Shown: piece after piece, positions 45,181 to 54,752 of the stretch
Position numbering within the stretch: the first letter of the stretch is position 1
Layout of the letters: each line of letters starts with the position of its first letter
NCBI GenBank assembly: GCA_963810555.1
Contig: CAWENX010000007.1
Span: 620,001-684,000, forward strand
Origin: G963677325 sp963810555
GTDB lineage: Bacteria; Bacteroidota; Bacteroidia; Bacteroidales; Prolixibacteraceae
Direction of reading: 5' to 3'
Length of the DNA: 64,000 bases
Position numbers and translations under genes: made by a program
Notes under the pieces: generated by a model
Told to the model about the DNA's origin: nothing
What the model saw: only the letters and a program-made list of their open reading frames with translations
Databases searched by the model: none

Positions 45181-45954
45181 TTAGGTTTTCGTGTTCGGGA
45201 ATATAAGCGGTCTCTGGTATTTGCTCAATTACCCGGTACGCTTCTGAGATATTTGACATTTTCCCTGTAAAGTTCACTTTGCGAAAGGATACGAATCTCT
45301 CGTGTTATAACAAGGAGGTTCTGTCGCAAACTATCAATCTCCCGGATAAGGGCCATTAAAGACAATTTCCCGCTTTCCTGCTTCATTTCAACTGAACCCA
45401 GCCAGAGCATAAAACGCTTAGACCAGCGACTTTGTGGGTTACTGAATGTTTCCGGGATCTGTATGCCAGAAAGTACAGAAATGACTTTATCCTGTTTTTA
45501 TACCTCACCTGATCTCTTGTCAGGGTATGCCGTATACTGCAAAAGAGCCCGGTCTTCAAGCGTTTTTTTCAGAAGGGACAAAAATCGCTTTTAGTTCTCC
45601 ACCCCTTAGTGATCTGGCAATCTTTCTGCTGTCCCGCTTATCCTCTTTTTGCACTCTTTCTTTATTTGTCGTGGGTATATCCGAAGGATTGACCACTATT
45701 GAATTTATACCTAAAGATAATAATTCATTGTGTATCCAATACCCGCAAAACCCCGCTTCATATGCTGAATAGTAATTCCCTCCAGGAAAATTCTTTTTCA
45801 GGTAATTGTATAATGCTCTTGGATCATGTGGTTGTGAAGATGTTTTATGTATAAGATTCTCTGTCATTACTGTAACCTTCCAACTCTTCAAATGTGCATC
45901 AAAACCAACAAAAATCTTTTGATCTTTAAAATCCAAATTATTAACTTGTACCAT
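45181..45954 (-). mobile_element. IS110-family transposase pseudogene (N-terminal half)
   Basis: The frame from 45954 codes the DEDD domain start (KIFVGFDAHLKSWKVTVMTE, SAYEAGFCGYWIHNELLSLG, DKRDSRKIARSLR). At about 45560, near a T7 run, it shifts frame and continues through NPQSRWSKRFMLWLGSVEMK, SGKLSLMALIREIDSLRQNL and NVKYLRSVPG, with stops after SGEV and SVPGN. The C-terminal catalytic Ser domain is lost. A Bacteroidota IS110/IS1111 remnant. Confidence 0.75.
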
Positions 45955-46710
45955 GAGTTTCAGTGTTTTATTTAAATATTTTATCCTTAGTTAAATTTAA
46001 ATAGAAATCCTGAAACTTACTTTTTTACAAACATATGGACTACTTAACTCTAATGTAACTTGAATTAAAAGTAGTTCACTTATTCCCTCAGCAGAATGTG
46101 ATTGCAACACATATTTTTCCCTTATTCCCTCATTAATAATGGAATAAGGGTCTTTTAACGGGACGATTGAATTCTATTGAGGGAATAAGGTTATGTTATT
46201 CTCGTGCAGGCCCGCCCGGATGAATCCGCCCCGTCCGACTGGTCGTCCGGGCGGATTGGACGCGCTGTTTCGGATAGATACCATGTGATTATTTTGCTAT
46301 TATTGCTGATTTGCCGCTTTCCGTTAACCTTAAAACAACCTGGTGAAATTGGCTTAAGCCGATCCGTAGGTTCCGCCAGCAGTCGGACAAGTGTCAGACA
46401 AGTCTGCCTTCATAATTTTTCTCTTCAACACATCAAAACATCATCACATCTTTTTCCTCCGTTTCCTACAAATCCTACAAATCCTATATCCTATTTTACA
46501 GAAACCACAAATTATCCTTCCCAAAATCAGGTATTCTATTCACTTCAAAGTGAGGGAATATTTCGTCAACCATTTCAGGGTATTTAATGGTAAAGGCTGA
46601 ATTCTGCCGGCTTAATGAATTCCAATAAGGCATACGTATACCAAGGCAAAATTAAAAGTGATGGATTAATTTTATCTGCGAAAAGTTATGTTGGCTTTTA
46701 TAAAGATCAG
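45955..46710. other. Gene-free region with nested inverted repeats
   Basis: About 750 bp. Two nested inverted repeats at 46079-46189 (TATTCCCTCA/TGAGGGAATA outer; CCCTTATTCC/GGAATAAGGG inner, 46119-46150) look like the ends of a small non-autonomous element. A GC-rich hairpin AATCCGCCC/GGGCGGATT lies at 46223-46257. Open frames around 46204-46600 have no protein features. Confidence 0.6.
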
Positions 46711-47052
46711 TCAGTCTTTTTGATCAACAACTTCATCATAAAATGTTCCGTAATAATAATAACTCAACGTTGAAAGAAGCAATGGAATTCCTGTAGCAAT
46801 ATATAAAATTGATCCATTCTCAAGCCTCAAAATTCCTGATACCCTGAGCAAAAAACCAGTAATGAAAATAACTGTTATCAGGATATCGCTTTTAACGTCG
46901 AAAGATGAGAATGAATGTGGTTTATCATTTTTTAAACTGATGATTAAATGTCTACGTCTTACCAAAATTTTAAAAACAATAAAAGGTTTAACAATTATTG
47001 ACCAGAAGGTGCAAAGTGTGTGCGAAAGGAAAACTATGATAACCTTTTTCAT
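46711..47052 (-). CDS. Membrane protein, paralogue of the 24787 gene
   Basis: A 113-residue protein with three hydrophobic segments. RRRHLIISLKNDKPHSFSSF, DVKSDILITVIFITGFLLRV and TGIPLLLSTLSYYYYGTFYD line up with the 24787 product (TRRIINLKHDYPCAFSFFNL; GIPLFLSAFRFYYYGIFYD). The first helix of the longer paralogue has no clear match, so the N-terminus may be shortened. It follows the baeRF3 gene by 29 bp on the same strand. Function unknown. Confidence 0.65.
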   Translation of the reverse strand: MKKVIIVFLSHTLCTFWSIIVKPFIVFKILVRRRHLIISLKNDKPHSFSSFDVKSDILITVIFITGFLLRVSGILRLENGSILYIATGIPLLLSTLSYYYYGTFYDEVVDQKD

Positions 47053-47081
47053 CAGATTGCCAGTACCTCTTTGTGAGTCTG

Positions 47082-48158
47082 CTAATAACGGACTTTTAAA
47101 GCAATGTCTCCTAAAGATTTTAGTTCTTCTTGATCTGTAAATATTGCACGACCTTTTTTAGAAATTACTTCCCAGGCAATTTCACTTGTTATATCATCTA
47201 TTGCTCCCGGTAATGTGACATCATTTACTAATTCGAATGAAAACTCTCCTGTCATTCTTACCGCCTGATGAAAATCGTGGTGAGCAATTAATAAATCTCC
47301 CCGACCCTCTTTAGCTGCAAGAAATATGTCTGATAAATTTGTGATAACCTTACCTTTCCCAACAGCTTCCTGCATTTCATTGATGGCCTCAGTTCTGCGT
47401 TGTTTTTGCATCATATAAACTATTGGCCATGCATCAGAGACAATAGTTTGATTTGCTGTATCGTTGTAGTTTATTCTGGCACGTCCAAGATAAATAGAAT
47501 AATTTTCTGCAACCTGCATCAAACGGCTGTAATTGTCTTCCGTGCAAATCACAACCCCTTTCATCCCTGTTTTATTGTAAACTTTCACTACCGCTTTATC
47601 AATTTGATTAAAAAACTCGCGGACCATATTATCAACCTGCTTACCATCACTTAATTTATCAAGATCAGTTAAAAAATGAGGGTTTTTAGCAAAAGGAAAA
47701 TCGTCATTTTGTATTTCGCCGGCAATAGAATCGTTAATGGCATGAAACAACCGAATACCAGATTGAGACAATAAAAGGATCAAATACTCTTCAGTCCTGT
47801 TAAAGACTTTAATTAGCGGTTTGACGGCAAAACTTTCTGCTACATGAACAGTATCCTGCATAGTTGGCCACGATGACCTTATTATTTCTTTTGTCGAATT
47901 TGAAAGAAATATATGTAAACTATCTAAATTATAGTGAGCATCTATTTCGTCTGCCAGCTTATCAATTTTTTCTAACAAATCATGAATATTACTTTTGCCA
48001 AATTCATTGATAACCCGCTCCCTGGCCTCTTTCAATAGATTTTTAAGAACAATTACATCTTGTATGTTATCAGGAGATGTTCTGTGTGTATTCATTGAGA
48101 TGGTAATACACGGGATGCTTCTTTCAGAAGCAAGTCTTTCTAATTTATCTTTTTGCAT
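47082..48158 (-). CDS. baeRF3-type protein (bacterial archaeo-eukaryotic release factor family)
   Basis: A 358-residue protein with an N-terminal coiled part (LERLASERSIPCITISMNTH), HIFLSNSTKEIIRSSWP, LILLLSQSGIRLFHAIND, and a C-terminal domain with RTEAINEMQEAVGKGKVITN and GRGDLLIAHHDFHQAVR. The order matches the bacterial relatives of eRF1/aRF1 and Dom34/Pelota (baeRF3), thought to act in ribosome rescue or stress. No peptide-release GGQ motif is seen, as is typical of that subfamily. It follows the P-type ATPase gene and is intact, unlike its neighbours. Confidence 0.8.
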   Translation of the reverse strand: MQKDKLERLASERSIPCITISMNTHRTSPDNIQDVIVLKNLLKEARERVINEFGKSNIHDLLEKIDKLADEIDAHYNLDSLHIFLSNSTKEIIRSSWPTMQDTVHVAESFAVKPLIKVFNRTEEYLILLLSQSGIRLFHAINDSIAGEIQNDDFPFAKNPHFLTDLDKLSDGKQVDNMVREFFNQIDKAVVKVYNKTGMKGVVICTEDNYSRLMQVAENYSIYLGRARINYNDTANQTIVSDAWPIVYMMQKQRRTEAINEMQEAVGKGKVITNLSDIFLAAKEGRGDLLIAHHDFHQAVRMTGEFSFELVNDVTLPGAIDDITSEIAWEVISKKGRAIFTDQEELKSLGDIALKVRY

Positions 48159-48212
48159 TTTTGTAATTTTATAATTTCCTATGGTGATACTTGGTGTGAG
48201 GTTCGCATCGGT

Positions 48213-50821
48213 TCATTTAGAAGAATCATCTTTCCTGATCTTTCGTTCTGCCTCGAACCAGTCCTGATCTGCCTTGCCTTCACGGCGGCCTCGCTGCTCG
48301 TACAGTTCATAAGCACCTTTGGCGATTTGTGGTTTTAAATCGAAGGTGTTCCGGTTTTGACCGGATCGAAAATCCGGTAAGCAAGCAGTTTTATACGGTC
48401 ATTAATCAGGGCCCAAATAAGTGCATATCCCCAAACAAAGCCTGCCCAACCCCAACCAAGCGGAGTCATAAATAGTCCATAAACAGCTATCAAAGTCGCT
48501 ACGATTTGTGTGCCGAGCACGGCCATCCATAAAATTTTTGCTGGTCGTATTGACCAGAACGGACCGCGTGTTCGTGTAAGAAAAATCGTCAGGTGTCCTG
48601 CAACAGACAACTTCAAATACATCAGCGTCTGTATATGTGCATGATCAAGGTGAAAAACTCGCTCGACCAAGATAAAACAGACCAAATGCAGCGACAGACT
48701 CCGATAATTCCCAGCACTGTGGAAATCCCCAGCACCATGCGCATATTCCAGGCTTCAGGCTTGATCCTTATAATGAACATTGTCATAAGCAATGGACAGG
48801 ATGGCGCCATCGTTCAGCAACGCCAGCATCACAATCATCACTGCGGTCACAGGATAAAAATTAAATACCAGAATCGCAAGCGTCATAAACAACAGCACGC
48901 GCAGTGTTTCGGCAATGCGGTAAATCGCGTAGCTGTTCATCCGCTGGAAAATTTGGCGACTTTCTTTTATGGCATCAATAATCACCGATAAACCAGGAGT
49001 CATCAGTACGATGGCTGCTGCTGCCCGTGCCGCATCTGTGGCGCCTGAAACGGCAATGCCACAGTCGGCTTTCTTCAGCGCAGGGGCATCATTCACCCCA
49101 TCGCCAGTCATACCTACAATGTGTCCAAGTTTTTGCAAAACATCCACAATGTGAAACTTATGTTCAGGGAATACCTGCGCGAAACCGTCGGCATTCTCAA
49201 TAGACTTCAGTTACCGCTTTTGTTTCTTTTTTCTTTGAATCACCCAGGCTGCTGGCATCAAGGATATTTGTGCCCATATCTAATTTTTTGGCAGTTTCCT
49301 TGGCAATGGCCAGCGCATCACCGGTAACCATCTTTATCTTCACACCCATGGCAAGTGCGGTTGCAATGGTTGCTTTTGCATCCTTGCGTGGCGGATCAAA
49401 TAAGGGTAACACGCCAATAAACTGCCATTTACCATCACCTTCAGCCCTGTGCTACACCCAACGAACGAAAACCACGTGCCGCGAATTCATTGACCGCTTT
49501 ATCAACTTCAGATTTGACCTTCCCTGCATTTGCTGACAATTCCAAAATCACTTGTGGAGCGCCTTTGGTCACTTTGAACTCTTTTCCGTCCTTGCCCTTG
49601 ACTGTGGCCTCGGTGCGTTTATGTACCGGGTCGAATGGCTGAAAATGTACAATTTTATAATTTTTTAGGGAATCTTTGTCTTTCAGTCCAGCCAGAACAG
49701 CCAGATCAATGGTGTCATTATTTTCGGCACGCGAGGCCAAAGCGCCAAAAAGAATAACCTGATCGGCAGGGATATCGTTCACACTGAACGGATCCCCAAT
49801 GTTAGTTTGTTCTGTGTCAGTGTGCCGGTTTTGTCAGCACAAAGTACATCAACTCCAGCCAATTCCTCGATGGCCACCAACTTGCTGACAATTGCCTCTT
49901 TTCTTGCGAGCAGGCGGGCTCCAACTGCCATCGTTACTGACAACACAGTTGGCATGGCCACCGGGAATCGCTGCCACAGTAAGTACCAATGCAAATTGTA
50001 AGGTAGTGAGGATTTTATCGCCACGATAAACAGCGACGGTAATAATTGACTGCCACCAAAACTACCGCCAGAATAATCAGATAATTGCCGATCTTCAATA
50101 CCGCTTTTTGAAAATGGCTGATGGTGTGGGCCTCCTGCACCAGTTGTGCGGTTTTGCCAAAGTAGGTGTTTGTACCCGTTGCATAAACCAGCGCTTCAAT
50201 TTCACCCCTGCGAATGATTGAACCTGAAAACACCGCCTCTCCTGATTTACGTTCGGCAGGTAAAGATTCTCCTGTTAAGGCGGATTGATCGACTTCAACC
50301 GGATCGCCTTCCAGTAAGCGTGCATCAGCCGGCACAATGTCACCCAAGCGCAAGCGAATGACGTCGCCCGGCACCAATTCTCGCGCGGCTCGGGATTAAC
50401 CCATTTCCCATCGCGTTTTACCCTTGCTTTGACCGCCAATTTGGCTTTCAGTGCCTCAATGGCATTGCCGGCCTCATGTTCTTCCCAAAACCCAACAATG
50501 GCATTGGCGAGAAGCAAGAACGAGGATGATGAAAAAGTCCGGCCAATGACGGGCTACAGCCGACAAAATAACTGCTGCTTCGATCATCCATGGAATTGGG
50601 CCCCAGAAATAAGTCAGGAATTTCAGGAACATATTGGTTTTCTTTTCTTCAATCTCGTTTGGTCCATATTGTGTCAGCCGTTTCTGTGCTTCTGCCTGAG
50701 TAAGGCCCTCCAGTGAAGATCCCAGCTTTGTCATTAATTCCGGCATGGGTAGCGACTTCAAATCTTCTTTTCCATCGGGCTTCGATTCCGGAGCCTTGGG
50801 TGGTTTTGTTTGTTGTTTCAT
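48213..50821 (-). pseudogene. Plasma-membrane H+-ATPase (P-type, IIIA) with DUF2934 tail, many frameshifts
   Basis: Successive frames on the minus strand read through a complete proton-efflux P-type ATPase of about 830 residues. The N-terminus is MPELMTKLGSSLEGLTQAEA, then VDQSALTGESLPAERKSGEA, the phosphorylation site VLCADKTGTLTQNKLT, KMVTGDALAIAKETAKKLDM, GMTGDGVNDAPALKKAD, and the last membrane helices ending DRIKLLAYRIFDPVK. A DUF2934 segment follows (IAKGAYELYEQRGRREGKAD, then DWFEAERKIRKDDSSK). At least eight frame changes occur, with no in-frame stop inside similarity blocks. It would pump protons outward using ATP. Sequencing error is the likelier cause; if real, the gene is dead. 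Confidence 0.85.
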
Positions 50822-51063
50822 GTTTGTTATTCTCCTTTAAAATTTGAATTTCACGATGGAAATTCTCCAATCTTTTGTGTTGCGAAGTGCAAATGACCTG
50901 CTGAATTATAGTCGTCATACCTTTTACCTGGCAAAATGATATTATAAACAACAGTAATTGTTCCCTGAAAATGTTAATACACATAAATATTAAGAAAAGC
51001 TATCGAACCTATGATGCGCAATACTATGGTTGATTAGATCATGCAAAATCTGTCCGGTATCTT

Positions 51064-51426
51064 TCAACGACCTTCGAGCCAGTCATGCGCTTCATTACTC
51101 TTATCTTGATCAAAGTAGCGGATTTTAGCAGTAGTGAAAGGCTTGCAAAATGCGGCCATGCCTTGCTCCCACTTCGTTTCGCCGACCATGGCGATACGTT
51201 CAATGTCGCTGAAGTGCTTTACATCGAACTTGATATCCTCCCATAGTGCGCCGGCAGTCCAGCCGCGGAAATCATGCATTACAATCAACATTCGGATTTT
51301 GCCATACTTTGTGACCAGTCTCTCCACTTCAGGGACAAAATGTGCGTAGTCCTCCTTGTCGAGCTTGCCGCTCAGTTTAACTTCCAGCAATTTGCCTTCA
51401 TTCTTTTCATTTAATTTTACCGCCAT
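51064..51426 (-). CDS. SpoIIAA-like (STAS/SEC14-type) protein
   Basis: A 120-residue single domain of the SpoIIAA-like family: LEVKLSGKLDKEDYAHFVPE, IRMLIVMHDFRGWTAGALWE, DIERIAMVGETKWEQGMAAF, CKPFTTAKIRYFDQDKSNEA. Members occur near stress and transport genes, with no defined role. It sits between the aldolase and ATPase genes on the same strand and is intact. Confidence 0.88.
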   Translation of the reverse strand: MAVKLNEKNEGKLLEVKLSGKLDKEDYAHFVPEVERLVTKYGKIRMLIVMHDFRGWTAGALWEDIKFDVKHFSDIERIAMVGETKWEQGMAAFCKPFTTAKIRYFDQDKSNEAHDWLEGR

Positions 51427-51556
51427 AATTGTTTCTCTTTTTTTGTTTCAAATTACACTATCGTTCTCTTTAGCTACAATTGCGAGCATCCCCATCTTTG
51501 GTGATCTTGCTATTCATTTTAAATCCTTTTTAGTTGAAACATACATCGCGTCCTGC

Positions 51557-52581
51557 TCATGTCATTTCCATCGCGGCATTATATTCGCCACGGCGCGCAG
51601 CCCGGTTGCATTTTGCCCGATGATACAGAGCTTGCTGTGCTGCTGACACATTGCTTCCTTGCCTTGCCAAATTTCCAAAGCAGGTTGCTGGATGGCCCGG
51701 GCAAATGAAAATGCCAACGCCCAGGGCAGTTGCGACTTGAACCTGAACATTCATAGCATTCAAACGGGCCGAAGCCAGTTCAGCCGGATTGGCCGCCTGA
51801 CAAAAACGCAATCCCCGGAACAGCAGCTGGAACGGCTCGCAAGAGACACCTCACAGTGGCGTCGGCCACTTCGTCCACCGATTCTTGCTTAGGGCAGGCT
51901 AATCCCGGAAGCACCATATTGGGTTTCAGGATCATACCTTCCATCATCACTCCTTGTGTGTAAAGCTGGTTGAAAACCGTTCGCAAGACTTCCTCTGTTA
52001 CTTCAAAGCACCGCTCCAGCGTATGATCGCCATCCATAAGCACTTCAGGCTCGACGACGGGAACCAGTCCGGCTTCCTGGCACAGAGCGGCATAACGGGC
52101 CAATGCATGTGCGTTTGCCTCGATGCAAGCCACGGCTGGGAATGCCATCATCTATGGTAATCACTGCACGCCATTTGGCAAAACGCAAGCCCATCTGAAA
52201 ATATTCTTTGAGGCGTTCACGCAATCCGTCCAGACCTTCGGTTATTTTCTCTCCGGGATGACCTGCCATAAGCTTTGCACCGGTATCAACTTTAATGCCG
52301 GGAATGATTCCGGCATCGATGATGGCTTTAATAAAGGGAGTGCCATCTTTCTTCTGCTGACGGATCGTCTCATCATAGAGGATCGCGCCACTAATGCACT
52401 CACCGAGACCGGGAGTGGTCACGATCATTTCCCGGTAGGCGCGCCGGGTCTCCTCGTTCTGGGGAATCCCCAACGCGGCAAATCGTTTGTTGCAGGTTGG
52501 ATTACTTTCATCCATCGCCAGCAGTCCTTTGTCGCCGGCGACCAATGCTTTTGCTATGTCTACAATATCTTGTGAATTCAT
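51557..52581 (-). pseudogene. Class I fructose-bisphosphate aldolase, frameshifted
   Basis: The frame from ATG 52581 codes MNSQDIVDIAKALVAGDKGL, LAMDESNPTCNKRFAALGIP and on to AVITIDDGIPS. A shift near 52145 leads to CIEANAHALARYAALCQEAG, VPVVEPEVLMDGDHT and GMILKPNMVLPG with the Schiff-base lysine. Two further shifts near 51800 and 51660 lead to WALAFSFARAIQQPALEIWQ and QQALYHRAKCNRAARRGEYN. Together this is a full-length eukaryote-like class I aldolase of about 342 residues, cleaving fructose-1,6-bisphosphate to triose phosphates in glycolysis/gluconeogenesis. Error or decay, as for its neighbours. Confidence 0.88.
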
Positions 52582-52608
52582 CTTTAATTATTTTTTGGTT
52601 GTAAATGT

Positions 52609-52791
52609 TTATGGGGTTCTATTATTTTCAGATGGCTGCTTCATTTGCTTGTGAGGTGCAAATGCAAAGTCAACACTCATAATGTAATATATGATACCGA
52701 CAAACATCAAAAACAGGAAAACCCAAAAAAGCCAACTGCGATGTATACCTTTCCAGTAGGGACGATGGTGATTATGTTGATTTTCAATCAT
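52609..52791 (-). CDS. Small single-span membrane protein
   Basis: A 60-residue protein: histidine-rich N-terminus (NQHNHHRPYWKGIHRSW), one membrane helix (LFWVFLFLMFVGIIYYIMSV), and a short hydrophilic tail. It lies 27 bp upstream of the aldolase start and 38 bp downstream of the RpiB stop on the same strand, so it is probably an operon member. Unknown function. Confidence 0.6.
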   Translation of the reverse strand: MIENQHNHHRPYWKGIHRSWLFWVFLFLMFVGIIYYIMSVDFAFAPHKQMKQPSENNRTP

Positions 52792-52829
52792 TGGTTTTTC
52801 CTTTTAATTTTCCTTTGTTAATCTATCTT

Positions 52830-53277
52830 TTAATTTTTCAATATCGCCACTTTCTCAAGACGGCGAGTGAACCGTTCTTCGCCTGTGAAATCAGCATTCA
52901 AAAATGTCCGGACTAAATCCCAGGCCAAGGCATATCCGGTGACATGGCCGCCTAAGCACATGACATTCATGTTGTCATCCTCTACCCCCTGATGTGCAGA
53001 GAAGGAATCCGTTATTAATGCCGCACGCACACCACGCACCTTATTGGCTGCAACGCAAGCCCCTACACCGCTGCCACAGATGGCCAGCCCCCGGGCGACA
53101 TCACCTTTCGCCACGGTCATTGCCATAGGCACTACAAAATCAGGGAAGTCATCCCCAACAACCAACTCATAGTCACCAAAGTCTTTTACCTCATAACCGG
53201 CGAGCTTTGAGAGCCACTGTCAGTTTTACTTTCAACTCAAACCCACCATGATCTGCAGCTATACCAATGTTCATCAT
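52830..53277 (-). pseudogene. rpiB: Ribose-5-phosphate isomerase B / LacAB-type isomerase, one frameshift
   Basis: MNIGIAADHGGFELKVKLTV ALK starts at 53274/53277. A shift at about 53205-53212 moves the frame onto GYEVKDFGDYELVVGDDFPD, then VARGLAICGSGVGACVAANK (active-site Cys in CGSGVG), VRGVRAALITDSFSAHQGVE, DDNMNVMCLGG. About 149 residues when repaired, normal for RpiB, which interconverts ribose-5-phosphate and ribulose-5-phosphate. It supplies the pentose pool for the phosphoketolase in this cluster. Confidence 0.85.
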
Positions 53278-53315
53278 TTCTCCACTTAAGTCTTAGTGAT
53301 TTCTCTTTCTACGTT

Positions 53316-53400
53316 CTAGTCCGGACTCCACTTCCAGTCCTGAATTTCCGGCATGTCCTGGCCGTACCTGTCGATGTAATGCTTGTGATCAATTTTGCAA
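53316..53400 (-). pseudogene. Remnant of a second phosphoketolase 3' end
   Basis: One frame codes DHKHYIDRYGQDMPEIQDWK followed by WSPD and a stop. It is nearly the same as the C-terminal tail of the phosphoketolase at 54749 (EHKQYIDKHGEDMPEIRNWK). It abuts the DUF2254 stop codon directly. Only about 25 codons remain. Confidence 0.7.
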
Positions 53401-53403
53401 GAC

Positions 53404-54752
53404 CTATTCCTTCTCCTCCCCTGCGCACAAAGCAGGCTCGGCTTCGAGCGTTTCGCGCAAGCGCTCCAGCCGCGTGTCGATCCTCGCACGGTCATGAGCG
53501 GATTCGAGGGTACGCTCAGCCAGTTCAGTGATCCATTGCACTTGATCGCGAAGCGATCGTCGTCGGTCCGGGCTGGCCGTCATACTGGCGATGGTTTGAA
53601 GCGCGCCCAGCATCCGCAACATGATGGCGACATTGCCTATGGCGTTGCCTCGAATTTGGTCGAACGATTCAGCCAGCAAGCTTTCAAAGCTCGGGCCTTT
53701 GGCGATCACTCGCAGTTCCCCTTCCTCGTAGCGGCGCGATGAGGGGATTTGCCGAGGCGCTATCCGCGCCATAATCGCCGTCAGATAATCCACGCACATC
53801 ACGGCTGTCGTTGTGTCGTTGATGCCGGGGGAGAGTGCTTTCAACGCCACATCCACAATCTGCCTGATGCCGAAGGCAGCGTCCTGTTCCACCGTGCGGT
53901 GGCTGCTGATACTAAAAGTTGCCTGCAGGGCGGCAATCGTCTCTTGATCCGGCTGGTCTTCCAGAGCGAGTGAGGCCAGCGTGGTATTCTGGACAACGAA
54001 CTCACCGATGCCGTGCTCCATCCGCACGATGGTTTTCCTGTCGCGCGCCAAGCGCAGGAGCGCTGAGTTATTCACGCTCTGGTATATAGCCGCTCTGCGA
54101 GGCCGGGACGGCGCGCCAATATCCGCTCAGATAGAGGGCGTGGCGTCTGGTCATCATCGTCTTTTTCCGGCCCTTGTCCGAGTTTTTCCGGAAACAGCCG
54201 GTCAATGGCTGCGATGGTTTCCTCAGCGACCGAGGAGATAATGCTGGAGGCCTGGATCGAGGAGGCGATGTGATGAATGAAGAACATGAGGGCGCCGACA
54301 CCTCCGAGCGCCAGCACGAAGCCGAAGAACACCGCCAGGTTTGGAACAAATGCGCCCTCGTCGCCGCCGCGAATGGTGCGCAACACGATCAGGCAATATG
54401 TGAAAATGCCGGCGAAGATGCCGAGCACGACCTGCGTGACGCGGCTGCGCATGAAGTTCCGCAGGATACGCGAGGTGTATTGGCTCGAAGCCAGCGCCAG
54501 CACCACCAGGATCATGGAGAACGTGACGCCCACCACGGACATCATCGAACCGGCAATCGTGGACATCATCCCGCGCGCGCCTTGTGCCCCGGCACCAAAC
54601 AGGCGCGGCCACTGGGCCAGCCATCGGTCGCTCCCGGTGGAGTCTGCTTCGATCAATGCTACCGCGAAGGCAACGCTGAGCAGGACAATCAGCGAAGGCA
54701 TAAACCAAAAGCTCGACCGCAGATTGCTCCAGAGTTGCTTGAACTTATTCAT
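53404..54752 (-). pseudogene. DUF2254 membrane protein, one frameshift
   Basis: The start ATG 54752 overlaps the phosphoketolase stop (ATGA). The first frame codes four membrane helices (FWFMPSLIVLLSVAFAVALI, MMSVVGVTFSMILVVLALAS, VTQVVLGIFAGIFTYCLIVL, FFGFVLALGGVGALMFFIHH). Near 54080 the frame shifts to ALLRLARDRKTIVRMEHGIG, EFVVQNTTLASLALEDQPD and AFGIRQIVDVALKALSPGIN, DTTTAVMCVDYL. Together about 448 residues, the DUF2254 length. Predicted inner-membrane protein of unknown function, strongly GC-rich. Confidence 0.85.

Noticed and set aside
46204..46600. Two overlapping plus-strand frames of 127 and 69 codons
   Set aside because: Low-complexity TTC/CCT composition, no features, and inside an IS-rich non-coding stretch.
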